A DNA stretch of 64,000 bases from Bradyrhizobium sp. CSA207 (GCF_029051685.1 NZ_JAACFT010000002.1:1-64000); one strand, 5' to 3'. Counted from the first letter of the stretch, positions 24,301 through 34,538 are shown. Program-made: numbers and translations. The notes: generated by a model not told the origin, from the letters alone.

Positions 24301-25842
24301 GTGAGCGAGGGATCCTACAACGCGGTGACCTGGCTGCTCGACCGTAACGTCGAGGAAGGCCGCGGCACCAAGCTGGCCTTCGACGACACCGTCTCCCGCC
24401 TGACCTATGGCGAGCTCCAGCAACAAACCCGCCGCGCCGCCAACATGCTGCGCCGTCTCGGCGTCCGCCGCGAGGAGCGCGTGGCGATGATCATGCTGGA
24501 TACGGTCGATTTCCCGCTTCTGTTTCTGGGCGCGATCCGCGCCGGCATCGTGCCGGTGCCGCTCAACACGCTGCTGACCGCCGATCAATACGCCTACATC
24601 CTCGCCGACTGCCGCGCGCGCGTGCTGTTCGTCTCGGAGGCGCTCTATCCCGTCATCAAGGACGTCGTCGGCCGCATGCCGGATCTCGAGCATGTCGTGG
24701 TGTCGGGCGCCAAGGTCAACGGTCACAAGCAGCTCAAAGAGGAGCTGGCACGCGAGCACGATCACTTCACGACTGCCGCGACACATCCCGACGAGCCGGC
24801 GTTCTGGCTGTACTCATCCGGCTCGACCGGCATGCCCAAGGGCGTGCGTCACCTGCATTCGAACTTGCAGGCCACCGCGGATACCTACGCAAAGCAAGTG
24901 CTCGGCATCCGCGAGAGCGACGTCTGTCTTTCTGCGGCAAAGCTGTTCTTCGCCTACGGCCTCGGCAATGCCCTGACCTTCCCGATGTCGGTCGGCGCCA
25001 CCACGATCTTGAACAGCGAGCGGCCGACGCCCGCCCGCATGTTCGACCTGATGAACCGCTACAATCCCTCGATCTTCTACGGCGTGCCGACGCTGTTCGC
25101 GGCGATGCTCAACGACGAGACGATGAAGGCCGAGCGCTGTGGCAATGCGTTGCGCATCTGCACCTCGGCCGGGGAGGCGCTGCCGGAATCCGTCGGCAAC
25201 AGCTGGAAGGCGCGCTTCAACGTCGACATTCTGGATGGCGTCGGCTCGACCGAGCTGTTGCACATCTTTCTGTCGAACGCGCCCGGCGACATCAAATACG
25301 GCTCGTCCGGCAAGCCGGTGCCGGGTTATGCGGTGCGGCTTGTCAACGAGGCCGGCCAGGACGTCGCCGACGGCGAGGTCGGGGAACTGCTGGTCGATGC
25401 GCCCTCCGCCGGCGAAGGCTACTGGAACCAGCGCCACAAGAGCCGCCGCACATTTGAAGGCCCGTGGACCCGCACCGGCGACAAATACATCCGCGACGCC
25501 GACGGCCGCTACACCTTCTGCGGCCGCGCCGATGACATGTTCAAGGTCTCCGGCATCTGGGTCTCGCCCTTCGAGGTCGAGAGCGCGCTGATCACGCATC
25601 CGGCCGTGCTGGAAGCCGCCGTCGTGCCCGAAGCGGATCCGGAAGGCCTGCTGAAGCCGAAGGCTTTCATCGTGCTGCGTCCGGGCGTGAAGACGACCGA
25701 CCTGCAGGAGGTGCTGAAGGATCACGTCAAGCAGAAGATCGGCCCATGGAAATATCCGCGCTGGATCGACGTGGTGGAGTCACTGCCGAAGACGGCGACG
25801 GGGAAGATCCAGCGGTTCAAATTGCGGGGCGGGACGAATTGA
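24301..25842 (+). CDS. bclA: Benzoate-CoA ligase
   Basis: 513 aa, starting with GTG at 24301 (SD GGGGGAGAA just upstream). AMP-forming acyl-CoA synthetase: P-loop-like YSSGSTGMPKGV near residue 170, the GVGSTELLHIF motif of the benzoate ligase branch, TRTGDKY hinge, and the C-terminal catalytic Lys in KTATGKIQR. It activates benzoate to benzoyl-CoA, the entry step of the box pathway, and the product is the inducer that BoxR senses. Divergent from boxR. Specificity for benzoate versus fluoro- or hydroxybenzoate cannot be read off. Confidence 0.9.
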   Translation: MSEGSYNAVTWLLDRNVEEGRGTKLAFDDTVSRLTYGELQQQTRRAANMLRRLGVRREERVAMIMLDTVDFPLLFLGAIRAGIVPVPLNTLLTADQYAYILADCRARVLFVSEALYPVIKDVVGRMPDLEHVVVSGAKVNGHKQLKEELAREHDHFTTAATHPDEPAFWLYSSGSTGMPKGVRHLHSNLQATADTYAKQVLGIRESDVCLSAAKLFFAYGLGNALTFPMSVGATTILNSERPTPARMFDLMNRYNPSIFYGVPTLFAAMLNDETMKAERCGNALRICTSAGEALPESVGNSWKARFNVDILDGVGSTELLHIFLSNAPGDIKYGSSGKPVPGYAVRLVNEAGQDVADGEVGELLVDAPSAGEGYWNQRHKSRRTFEGPWTRTGDKYIRDADGRYTFCGRADDMFKVSGIWVSPFEVESALITHPAVLEAAVVPEADPEGLLKPKAFIVLRPGVKTTDLQEVLKDHVKQKIGPWKYPRWIDVVESLPKTATGKIQRFKLRGGTN

Positions 25843-25887
25843 GCGTGCGCATGACGCTTAGAGATCTCGCTTGGGCCGCAAGCTCCG

Positions 25888-26092
25888 CTGCCTATCCTCC
25901 CCTGGAGGGGGAGGGTCGCTTCGCATGGAGCAAAGCGGAATGCGAAGCGGGGCGGGGTGATCTCTCCACGCGGGCACAGCATCCGTGGAGAGACCGTCAC
26001 CCCACCCCGACTCGCATCTCGCTGCGCTCGATGTGAGTCGACCCACGAGCGAGCTACGCTCGTCTCGGACCCCTCCAGGGAGGGTGGGCAAT
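25888..26092. repeat. Dispersed inverted-repeat element
   Basis: Fills most of the 264-bp gap between bclA and the hydrolase gene. Contains CTCCCCTGGAGGGGGAGGG, GGGGCGGGGTGATCTCTCCAC, GTGGAGAGACCGTCACCCC and a terminal CCCTCCAGGGAGGG, so the element folds at several scales. Same family as 1-145. Confidence 0.65.
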
Positions 26093-26106
26093 CTCACGAG
26101 AGAAGA

Positions 26107-26937
26107 ATGAGAATTCCAGCAATGACCCTCACCCCTACCGGCTTCCTCAGCATCGGCAGCGCCAGCCTTGAATACAAATGGCTGGCGCCGCAAACCGCGG
26201 ACGCGCCGACCATCGTCATGCTGCACGAAGGCCTCGGCTGCGTGGGCCTCTGGGGTGACTTCCCCGAAAAGCTGCAGCAGGTGACCGGCGCCGGCGTGTT
26301 CGCCTATTCGCGCGCGGGCTATGGCCAGTCGAGCAAGGTCGCGCTGCCGCGGCCGCTCGATTACATGCAGCGCGAGGCGCTGGACGTGCTGCCGAAGGTC
26401 CTTGACGCGATCGGTTTCAAGCGCGGCCTGCTGCTCGGCCATTCCGACGGCGCCTCGATCGCTACGATCTATGCCGGCGCGCATCAGGATCATCGCCTCC
26501 AGGGCGTTGTGCTGATAGCGCCGCATTTCATCGTTGAGGACATCTCGGTCAAATCGATCGCCGCGATCAAGGCCGCGTATGAGACCACGGAGCTGAAGAC
26601 AAAGCTCGGGCGCTGGCACAAGGACGTCGACAATGCCTTCTACGGCTGGAACGGCGCCTGGCTCGATCCGAAATTCCGCGACTGGGACATCTCCGAGTAT
26701 CTCGCCTACATCCGTGTCCCTGTCCTGGTCCTGCAAGGCGTGGACGATCAATATGGGACGCTGCGCCAGGCCGAGATCGCGCAGCAAGAATGTTATTGTC
26801 CGGTAGAATTGAAAGTCATTTCAGGCGCGGAGCATTCCCCCCATCGTGAAGCACCTGGGGCGACGCTTGACGCGATTGAGCAATTCGCCAAAGCGGCCCT
26901 GCGTGACGATCAGGGACTTCAAGGCCGCGCCGCCTGA
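26107..26937 (+). CDS. Alpha/beta hydrolase of the box cluster
   Basis: 276 aa from ATG 26107 (SD GAGAGAAG); ATG 26122 is a close alternative. Alpha/beta hydrolase fold: oxyanion segment MLHEGLGCV near residue 40, nucleophile elbow GHSDGAS near 117, acid in LQGVDDQYG and catalytic His in GAEHSPHRE near the C-terminus. No signal peptide. It lies between the ligase and boxC genes. Such hydrolases in box clusters may act as thioesterases that rescue CoA from dead-end acyl-CoAs, or as a lactonase; that assignment is inference. Confidence 0.8.
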   Translation: MRIPAMTLTPTGFLSIGSASLEYKWLAPQTADAPTIVMLHEGLGCVGLWGDFPEKLQQVTGAGVFAYSRAGYGQSSKVALPRPLDYMQREALDVLPKVLDAIGFKRGLLLGHSDGASIATIYAGAHQDHRLQGVVLIAPHFIVEDISVKSIAAIKAAYETTELKTKLGRWHKDVDNAFYGWNGAWLDPKFRDWDISEYLAYIRVPVLVLQGVDDQYGTLRQAEIAQQECYCPVELKVISGAEHSPHREAPGATLDAIEQFAKAALRDDQGLQGRAA

Positions 26938-26940
26938 ATT

Positions 26941-27086
26941 TGCAAAGGGGCGCCTTCAATGAGTGTGGCCGCCGAATATGCACGGCCTTGCTGCCGTGGC
27001 TGCAACGGGCCTGCGCATGAAGCAAAATGCATGTAGGGACACGAAGGGGGCTAGACGCGCCCAGAAAGATGCACTATTGTGCATCT
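26941..27086. promoter_or_regulatory. TGCA-rich control region of boxC with a 20-bp operator palindrome
   Basis: AGATGCAC and GTGCATCT (27067-27074 and 27079-27086) form a perfect inverted repeat around TATT, and contain TGCA-N6-TGCA (27070-27083). Four further TGCA words occur at 26941, 26979, 27001 and 27028. BzdR of Azoarcus, the close relative of BoxR, is known to bind TGCA repeats including TGCA-N6-TGCA, so this is very probably the BoxR operator array. The palindrome ends 41 bp before the boxC ATG. Confidence 0.75.
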
Positions 27087-27127
27087 AACGACAACACCAA
27101 ACTCATAATCAAGCTCAAGGGTGGCCC

Positions 27128-28816
27128 ATGGCCGGGGAAGATCGGCGCCTCGCAGGCGGCGCGACATTCATCGATTTCCAGACCGACCCGTCCCGCTACC
27201 GGCACTGGAAGCTCGCGGTCGACGGCGACGTCGCGACCCTGACCATGGACGTCGACGAGAATGGCGGCCTGTTCGAGGGCTACTTGCTCAAGCTCAATTC
27301 CTACGATCTCGGCGTCGACATCGAGCTTGCGGATGCGGTCCAGCGGCTGCGCTTCGAGCATCCCGAGGTGAAGGTGGTGGTGCTGCGCTCGGCCAAGAAC
27401 CGTGTGTTCTGCGCCGGCGCCAACATCCGCATGCTCGCCGGCTCCACCCACGCCCACAAGGTCAATTTCTGCAAGTTCACCAACGAGACCCGCAACGGCA
27501 TGGAAGACTCCTCGGAGAACTCCGGCCAGCGTTTCATCACGGTGGTGAACGGCTCGGCCGCCGGCGGCGGCTACGAGCTGGCGCTCGCGACCGACCACAT
27601 CATCCTCGCCGATGACGGCGCGTCTGCGGTGGCGCTGCCTGAAGTGCCGTTGCTCGCGGTGCTGCCCGGCACCGGCGGGCTGACCCGCGTCGTCGACAAG
27701 CGCAAGGTGCGGCGCGATCATGCCGACTACTTCTGCACCATCGAGGAAGGCGTGAAAGGCAAGCGCGCGGTACAATGGCGTCTCGTCGACGAGATCGCGC
27801 CGAATTCGAAACTCGAGAGCAAGATCGCCGAGCGCGCCAGGGAGTTTGCGGCGGCCTCGAAGCGCAACGGCAGCGGCAAGGGCGTTGCGCTGACGCCGCT
27901 CAGGCGGATCATCGACGAGACCAGCCTGCGCTACGGCTTCGTCACCGTCGATATCGATCGTGCCGCGCGCATCGCCACCATCTCGATCAAGGCGCCCGAG
28001 GCGGCGCCGCCCGCCGACATCGACGGCATGATGGCGCAGGGCGCTTCGTTCTGGCCGCTGCAGGTCGCACGCGAGCTAGACGACGCCATCCTGCATCTGC
28101 GCATCAACGAGCTCGAGATCGCCATGCTGGTGTTCAAGAGCCATGGCGACCGCGCCCATGTGCTGGCGTCCGACGCCTTCCTCGAAGCCAACAAGGCGCA
28201 CTGGCTGGTCAACGAGATCCGCCATTACTGGAAGCGCGTGCTCAAGCGCATCGACGTCACCTCGCGCACGCTGGTGACGCTGGTCGAGCCCGGCTCCTGC
28301 TTTGCCGGCACGCTGGCCGAGCTCGTCTTCGCCGCCGACCGCTCCTACATGCTGATCGGCACGCGCCAGGGCGACAACCGGCCGCCGCCGTCGATCGAGC
28401 TTTCAGCTATGAACTTTGGTCCCTATCCGATGAGCCATGGTTTGACCCGGCTGCAGTCGCGCTTCCAGGCCGACCCGTCCGATCTCGAACGCGCGGAAGC
28501 CACCGTCGGCACCAGCCTCGACGCCGAGGAGGCCGAGGAACTCGGCCTTGTCACCTTCGCGCTCGACGATATTGATTGGGACGACGAAGTCCGCGTCTTC
28601 CTCGAAGAGCGTGCGAGTTTTTCGCCCGACAGCCTCACCGGCATGGAAGCGAGCCTGCGCTTCGTCGGCCCCGAGACGATGGAGTCGAAAATCTTCTCGC
28701 GCCTGACCGCGTGGCAGAACTGGATTTTCCAGCGCCCCAACGCCGTCGGCGAAGAAGGCGCGCTGCGCCGCTACGGCAGCGGCCAGAAGCCGAAATTCGA
28801 TATGACGCGGGTGTAA
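27128..28816 (+). CDS. boxC: Benzoyl-CoA dihydrodiol lyase (2,3-epoxybenzoyl-CoA dihydrolase)
   Basis: 562 aa, the full BoxC length. The protein contains two enoyl-CoA hydratase (crotonase)-like halves: RSAKNRVFCAGANIRML near residue 85 in the first, and residues about 270-500 in the second. BoxC opens the 2,3-epoxide of benzoyl-CoA with water to give 3,4-dehydroadipyl-CoA semialdehyde and formate. Followed by boxB after a repeat element. The start at 27128 fits 41 bp behind the operator. Confidence 0.9.
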   Translation: MAGEDRRLAGGATFIDFQTDPSRYRHWKLAVDGDVATLTMDVDENGGLFEGYLLKLNSYDLGVDIELADAVQRLRFEHPEVKVVVLRSAKNRVFCAGANIRMLAGSTHAHKVNFCKFTNETRNGMEDSSENSGQRFITVVNGSAAGGGYELALATDHIILADDGASAVALPEVPLLAVLPGTGGLTRVVDKRKVRRDHADYFCTIEEGVKGKRAVQWRLVDEIAPNSKLESKIAERAREFAAASKRNGSGKGVALTPLRRIIDETSLRYGFVTVDIDRAARIATISIKAPEAAPPADIDGMMAQGASFWPLQVARELDDAILHLRINELEIAMLVFKSHGDRAHVLASDAFLEANKAHWLVNEIRHYWKRVLKRIDVTSRTLVTLVEPGSCFAGTLAELVFAADRSYMLIGTRQGDNRPPPSIELSAMNFGPYPMSHGLTRLQSRFQADPSDLERAEATVGTSLDAEEAEELGLVTFALDDIDWDDEVRVFLEERASFSPDSLTGMEASLRFVGPETMESKIFSRLTAWQNWIFQRPNAVGEEGALRRYGSGQKPKFDMTRV

Positions 28817-28828
28817 CGACATTTGCTG

Positions 28829-28911
28829 CGTCATGGCCGGGCTTCCGGCCATCCACGTGCTTGGCTCAACAAGCAAGAACGTGGATGCCCGGCACAAGGC
28901 CGGGGATGACG
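28829..28911. repeat. Palindromic repeat, CGTCATGGCCGGGC type
   Basis: Between boxC and boxB. Outer arms CGTCATGGCCGG and CCGGGGATGACG, inner arms CATCCACGTGCTTG/CAAGAACGTGGATG. Probably one of the transcript-modulating intergenic repeats; no other copy noticed in this window. Confidence 0.6.
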
Positions 28912-28936
28912 AAATGAAATCGCAAGGAGCACGGCC

Positions 28937-30388
<1,452 letters not shown>

Positions 30389-30420
30389 CGTAAGGGGCCG
30401 ACGCTCTCGCAACACAAATG

Positions 30421-30526
30421 GTGTCATCACCCGCGAAGGCGGGTGATCCAGTATTCCAGAGACAGCAGAGATAAATCGAGAAGCCGCAGCGTACTGGATG
30501 CCCCGCCTTCGCGGGGCATGACAGCG
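30421..30526. repeat. Palindromic repeat, CCAGTATTCCAGAGAC family
   Basis: Copy with blocks CACCCGCGAAGGCGGGTG and CCCCGCCTTCGCGGGG and the internal GATCCAGTATTCCAGAGAC. About 85-90% like the copy at 19994-20105 by eye. Confidence 0.75.
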
Positions 30527-30552
30527 TATATGAGGTGAGAGCTGAACTAGCT

Positions 30553-30672
30553 CTAGTCGCTATCCCACCCGCTGCCCTTGATCCCCGGATTCGCGTAAAC
30601 GATCCCGCCATCCACCGCGATGGTCGCGCCCACCACGTAATCGCCCGCGCGCGAGGCCAGATCCTTGAACAT
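30553..30672 (-). pseudogene. C-terminal remnant of a short-chain dehydrogenase/reductase
   Basis: An open stretch of 39 codons encodes LASRAGDYVVGATIAVDGG followed by a short polar tail. This is the conserved C-terminal end of SDR proteins, where the VxGxxxxVDGG motif closes the Rossmann fold. The rest of the gene (about 210 codons) is missing. An ATG with an apparent GGGAGG SD sits at the truncation point, but a protein of this size could not be an SDR enzyme. Remnant of deletion is the best reading. Confidence 0.7.
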
Positions 30673-30734
30673 GACGCCTCCCTTTGGTTGGCGCTGGTTG
30701 TGAGCGGAGAGGGAAGGGGAGTCAATCTCAGCTC

Positions 30735-30894
30735 GTCGCCCCGGACAAACGGAGCGAAGCGGAGTGCAGATTCGGGACCTATAACCACAGGGAGAAGTTT
30801 GGCGGAGACTCGTCGTTCGGAACTTCTAGCGATCACAATCGATGGATTCCGCGGTATGGGTCCCGGATCTGCGCTTACGCTTGTCCGGGACGAC
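30735..30894. repeat. Palindromic repeat, GTCGTCCCGGA family
   Basis: Ends GTCGCCCCGGACAAACG and CGCTTGTCCGGGACGAC face each other; the inner parts include CGGGACCTATAACCACAGG and TATGGGTCCCGGATCTGCG. Copies at 44431-44586 and 47814-47958. Confidence 0.7.
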
Positions 30895-30909
30895 AGGAGA
30901 GATTGAGGC

Positions 30910-31968
30910 CTAAGCCGCCGCAAACCGGCGAAAGCCGTTCCACATCGCGGTCGCTGCACCCGAGGTCAGCACCGGCAGAATTCGCGTGTCCTGGTAGTTG
31001 CCGTTGAGCGAGACGCGCGGCAGCGCGGTCATCTGGCCGGCGCTCTCGGCGAACAGCATGCCGGGCCGCGTCGTTACCGCGGTCTTGAAGCCGGCCGCTG
31101 CCGCCAGTGCGAATTCGCGATTCCCCGCCGACTCGCGGTCGCCATAGGGATAGGCGAAGTGCAGTACCGGCGCCTGCAGCGCGTGCTCGATCCGCAGCTT
31201 GCTCACCGTCATCTCCTGCGCGGCGATCTCCTCGCTCTGGCGAGCGAGGTTGCAATGGCTGATGCTGTGCGCGCCGATCGTGACCAGCGGATCGGCGGCG
31301 AGCCGGTTCACCTCGTCCCAGGACAGGCAGAGGCCGCGGCACAGCGCAGCGATGTCGACGCCGTATCTGGCGCAGAGCGCTTCGATCTCGCGCTTGAGAT
31401 CGTGCTCGCCCGGCAACGCGCGCAGCCAGTCGTGCAGGCGGTCGAACGCCGCCTGCTTTGCCGCAGGCGACGTCGCATCGAGTCGCAGCGCGGAATTGCC
31501 GATCGGCACGTCGATCTGATCGGCGTTGGCGATCACGGCTTCCAGCGCCGTCCACCACAGCCGTCCCGTGCCTTCGGCGAAATCGCTGGCGACATAGACG
31601 GCCAAGGGCGCGTCAAATTCGCGCAGCACCGGCAGGGCAAATTCGAGATTGTCGCGGTAACCGTCGTCGAGGGTGAAGGCGGCGAAGCGGCGGGCGAAGT
31701 TGCCCTGCACCAGCCGCTCATGCAACTCGTCCATGCTGACGATGTCGATGTCGCGCGAGCGCAGATGGCTCAGGGCCGCGCGCAGGAAATCGGGGGTGAC
31801 TTCGAGGTGCCGGTTTGGCTGGAACGCGGCCTCGCGGGCCGGCCGCACATGGTGCAGCATGAAAATAGCGCCGACGCCCGCCAAAAGCGGGCGCAAAAGG
31901 TGGTGCGCCCCGCTGAAATAGAGTGCTCCCAGACCGGCGCGGATAACGTTGTTACGCAGTTGTTTCAT
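30910..31968 (-). CDS. Polysaccharide deacetylase family protein
   Basis: 352 aa from ATG 31968 (MKQLRNNVIRAG). NodB/CE4 fold: TLDDGYRDN supplies the metal-binding Asp pair and HSISHCNLARQ the HxxxH ligands, with the later motif FAYPYGD. A hydrophobic stretch near residues 15-45 (ALYFSGAHHLLRPLLAGVGAIFML) suggests a membrane anchor. The enzyme would remove N- or O-acetyl groups from a cell-surface glycan. It is distinct from nodulation NodB. Divergent from the OmpA-like gene; glycan target unknown. Confidence 0.8.
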   Translation of the reverse strand: MKQLRNNVIRAGLGALYFSGAHHLLRPLLAGVGAIFMLHHVRPAREAAFQPNRHLEVTPDFLRAALSHLRSRDIDIVSMDELHERLVQGNFARRFAAFTLDDGYRDNLEFALPVLREFDAPLAVYVASDFAEGTGRLWWTALEAVIANADQIDVPIGNSALRLDATSPAAKQAAFDRLHDWLRALPGEHDLKREIEALCARYGVDIAALCRGLCLSWDEVNRLAADPLVTIGAHSISHCNLARQSEEIAAQEMTVSKLRIEHALQAPVLHFAYPYGDRESAGNREFALAAAAGFKTAVTTRPGMLFAESAGQMTALPRVSLNGNYQDTRILPVLTSGAATAMWNGFRRFAAA

Positions 31969-32134
31969 GACCCGGCTGGTCGACCCCTGGCATTCCGCCT
32001 GCAACTTACGGTCACACCCTTGAAGAAAAAGTTATTCCAATTGTCCACGCAGGGTCTTCGGAAGGGCACCATTTCCGGTTTGACAGCCTGCCAAGGGTTT
32101 GTTTTGTCTCCGGTTCCAGAGTTCGGGTCGTCGA

Positions 32135-33529
32135 ATGCAAAAGCTTTTCAGGTGGGCCAGCAAATGGTGGCCAGGGTTGATCCCCCTGGCCGTCATGTGG
32201 GGATTTGCGGCCTGGAATAACACTTTGTCGGTGGAGGCCGACCTTTCGGCCCGCAGTTCGGCCGCGCTCAAGGACTCCGTTCTGGACAAGACCCGGATCG
32301 CGGTCGACGGCCGCGACGTCAGTCTGGCCGCGGATGCCTTCTCCGAGGAGGGGCGCCGCGACGCCGTGATGGCGGTCGAGATCGTCCCGGGCGTGCGCCT
32401 GGTCGATGACCGCACCCGCCTTGTTCCCGAGGCAAAACCCTTCGTCTGGAACGCCGAGCGGGACGTCGTGCGGGTGACGCTGTCGGGCTCCGCGCCGTTG
32501 CCGTCGATGAAAGGCCGGCTGACAGAGGCGGCCCGCAAGGAGGTCGGCGGGGTCGAGGTGGCCGATCAGATGGGCCTGGCGCGCGGCGCACCACCGCGTT
32601 TCGAGGCCGCCGCGATGCTGTTGCTCGACCAGATCGGTAAGCTGAAGGACGGCAAGATCACGATCTCGGACACCAAGGTCAATCTGGCCGGCATGGCCCG
32701 CGAACTCGGCGGCCGCGAGGCGATTGCAGCCGCACTCAAGAACCTGCCCGAGGGTTTTTCGATCGCCGCCAACGACATCAAGGCGCCGCCCTACATCTTC
32801 CAGGCCTACAAGGACCCGGTTGCCGCGACGGTGACGCTGACTGGCTACGTGCCCGACAACAACGTCCACTCTGCGCTGGCGACCAGCGCGTCGCGGAAGT
32901 TCTTCAACGAAAAGGTCGTCGACAATCTCAAGGCCAGCATCGGCGCCCCCAGCTCCTTCAACACGGTCGTGCTCGCCGCGCTTGGCGCGCTGTCGCGGCT
33001 GTCGACCGGCACGCTGGTCGTCTCCGATCGCGAGGTGAAGCTATCGGGCGACGCGCTGTACGAAGGTGCTGCCAACGACATTCACGCCGGCCTCGGCAAG
33101 GACTTTCCAAAAGCCTGGCAATACAAGCCGGAGATCGCGGTGAAGCCTGCGGCGGGGCCGGTCGATGGCACCGTCTGCCAGCAATTGTTTTCGGACCTCC
33201 TGGGCAAAGGCAAGATACGCTTCGCAGCGAAACGCGCTGACATCGATCCGGATTCCGCCGGCATCCTCGATCATCTGATCGAGACGGCACTGCGCTGTCC
33301 GACCACCAATATCGAGGTCGCCGGGCACACCGATGCCGATGGCGAGGACGCCTTCAACCGGGCGCTTTCGGAGAAGCGCGCACAGGCGGTGATCGATTAT
33401 CTGGTCAAGGCCGGCCTGCCCGCCGACCGCTTCACCGCGGTCGGCTATGGCAGCACGCAGCCCGTCGCCGGCAACGAGACTGACGACGGCAAGGCCCAGA
33501 ACCGCCGCATCGAATTTCTGGTGAGGTGA
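32135..33529 (+). CDS. OmpA-family protein with BON-like repeats
   Basis: 464 aa from ATG 32135. A single N-terminal membrane helix (PGLIPLAVMWGFAAW, residues 14-28) acts as an anchor. The middle section repeats beta-alpha-beta units (VRVTLSGSAPLPS, ATVTLTGYVPDN, REVKLSGDALY) that resemble BON domains. The C-terminal 115 residues are an OmpA peptidoglycan-binding domain: IRFAAKRADIDPDS, TNIEVAGHTDADGEDAFN, LSEKRAQAV and RRIEFLV. It probably tethers an envelope complex to peptidoglycan. The adjacent 100-aa membrane protein overlaps it by 4 nt. Confidence 0.8.
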   Translation: MQKLFRWASKWWPGLIPLAVMWGFAAWNNTLSVEADLSARSSAALKDSVLDKTRIAVDGRDVSLAADAFSEEGRRDAVMAVEIVPGVRLVDDRTRLVPEAKPFVWNAERDVVRVTLSGSAPLPSMKGRLTEAARKEVGGVEVADQMGLARGAPPRFEAAAMLLLDQIGKLKDGKITISDTKVNLAGMARELGGREAIAAALKNLPEGFSIAANDIKAPPYIFQAYKDPVAATVTLTGYVPDNNVHSALATSASRKFFNEKVVDNLKASIGAPSSFNTVVLAALGALSRLSTGTLVVSDREVKLSGDALYEGAANDIHAGLGKDFPKAWQYKPEIAVKPAAGPVDGTVCQQLFSDLLGKGKIRFAAKRADIDPDSAGILDHLIETALRCPTTNIEVAGHTDADGEDAFNRALSEKRAQAVIDYLVKAGLPADRFTAVGYGSTQPVAGNETDDGKAQNRRIEFLVR

Positions 33530-33531
33530 CG

Positions 33532-33828
33532 ATGCCCTATCTCGTTTCGTTCCATCTGGGTTGGCTGATCGGATCGCTGCTGCTGGGGTTTGCGATGGGC
33601 TGGATTTCGGTGGTCCAGCGCGGCAACGGCACCTCGAATGTGACCGCGTGCTGGCTTGCTGCGCTTGCCGCCGCGCTGGTCACTGCCTCGTTCGCACATG
33701 TGGTCCCAGGCCGCTTCGGCTACTGGCTTGATCTCGGGCTGATCATGTTCGCCTGTTACCTCGTCGGCTGCACCATCGGCGCATGGCTGCGCGACCGGGT
33801 GGTCTCGCGCAGCATGCCGGCGGCCTGA
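33532..33828 (+). CDS. Small integral membrane protein
   Basis: 98 aa from ATG 33532; a GTG at 33526 overlapping the previous stop is an alternative. Three hydrophobic helices are visible (about 6-27, 40-58, 64-84). Transcriptionally coupled to the OmpA-like gene and therefore likely part of the same envelope function. No named family recognised. Confidence 0.7.
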   Translation: MPYLVSFHLGWLIGSLLLGFAMGWISVVQRGNGTSNVTACWLAALAAALVTASFAHVVPGRFGYWLDLGLIMFACYLVGCTIGAWLRDRVVSRSMPAA

Positions 33829-33913
33829 AGCCTCTGCCGCTCGACAGCCAGCTCTCCGACCTCGCGATAACGGCTTGATTAGCAAAGCAGATTGCTCAGG
33901 AACAAGTTTGCGC

Positions 33914-33941
33914 TTGACATAAATACGTACGTGCGTATTAT
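33914..33941 (+). promoter_or_regulatory. Promoter of the TetR-dehalogenase operon with embedded operator
   Basis: TTGACA (33914-33919), 16-bp spacer and TATTAT (33936-33941) form a near-consensus sigma-70 promoter. The spacer and -10 hexamer are covered by an 18-bp near-palindrome, AATACGTAC with GTGCGTATT at 33922-33939 (one mismatch pair). An operator between and over the hexamers is the classical place for TetR autorepression. The ATG follows at 33948, so the transcript is almost leaderless. Confidence 0.75.
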
Positions 33942-33947
33942 AAGCCC

Positions 33948-34538
33948 ATGCCAAAGCCCTCGCTCAAAGACGCCATCCTCGACGCCGGCCTCAAGGTCAT
34001 GTTTCGGACCGGCTATCACGGCACCAGCGTGCGTGATGTCACCGCTGCGGCGGGCGCACCGCAGGGGTCTTTCACCAATCATTTCCGTTCCAAGGAGGCG
34101 TTCGCTTCCGAGGTGCTCGACCGCTACTTCGGCATCACCAGGGGATTGGTCGCCGAAGCCCTCGATGACGCCTTGCTGACGCCGCGCGCGCGGCTCAAGC
34201 GCTATCTCGACATCATCACCGGCCGGCTCGAGGCTGACGGCTTTGGCCGCGGCTGCCTGATCGGCGATCTCAGTCTGGAAGCCTCGGGGAGCAGCGAGAT
34301 GCTGCGCACGCGGCTCGCCGAAATTTTTGCCGCGTGGCGCATGCCGTTTGCGGCCTGCATCGCCGAGGCGCAGATGCGCAACGAGATCGCATCGGATTTC
34401 GAGCCGGAGGACCTTGCCGATTTCCTGCTCGCGTCCTGGCAGGGTGCGATCCTGCGCATGAAGGTCGATCGCAATCCCGACGCGCTCGAACGTTTCAAGT
34501 CCATCGCATTCCAAACCGTGTTCAGGGAGCCCACATGA
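33948..34538 (+). CDS. TetR-family transcriptional repressor
   Basis: 196 aa. HTH at residues 9-52 (AILDAGLKVMFRTGYHGTSVRDVTAAAGAPQGSFTNHF), C-terminal ligand domain of the TetR_C branch that includes AcrR/YcdC relatives. Overlaps the dehalogenase start by 4 nt (ATGA), so regulator and enzyme are made from one mRNA. The likely role is self-repression and control of the dehalogenase, relieved by a substrate-like molecule. Inducer unknown. Confidence 0.85.
   Translation: MPKPSLKDAILDAGLKVMFRTGYHGTSVRDVTAAAGAPQGSFTNHFRSKEAFASEVLDRYFGITRGLVAEALDDALLTPRARLKRYLDIITGRLEADGFGRGCLIGDLSLEASGSSEMLRTRLAEIFAAWRMPFAACIAEAQMRNEIASDFEPEDLADFLLASWQGAILRMKVDRNPDALERFKSIAFQTVFREPT

Larger units (their letters stand above)
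30389..30909. other. Degenerate intergenic region: two repeats around an SDR remnant
   Basis: 521 bp without a complete gene. It contains the CCAGTATTCCAGAGAC-family repeat (30421-30526), the SDR remnant (30553-30672) and a GTCGTCCCGGA-family repeat (30735-30894). The density of repeats and the gene fragment indicate past deletion or rearrangement. Confidence 0.7.

Noticed and set aside
30553..30672. Functional small protein
   Set aside because: Sequence is the tail of an SDR domain and would not fold alone; retained as a remnant.
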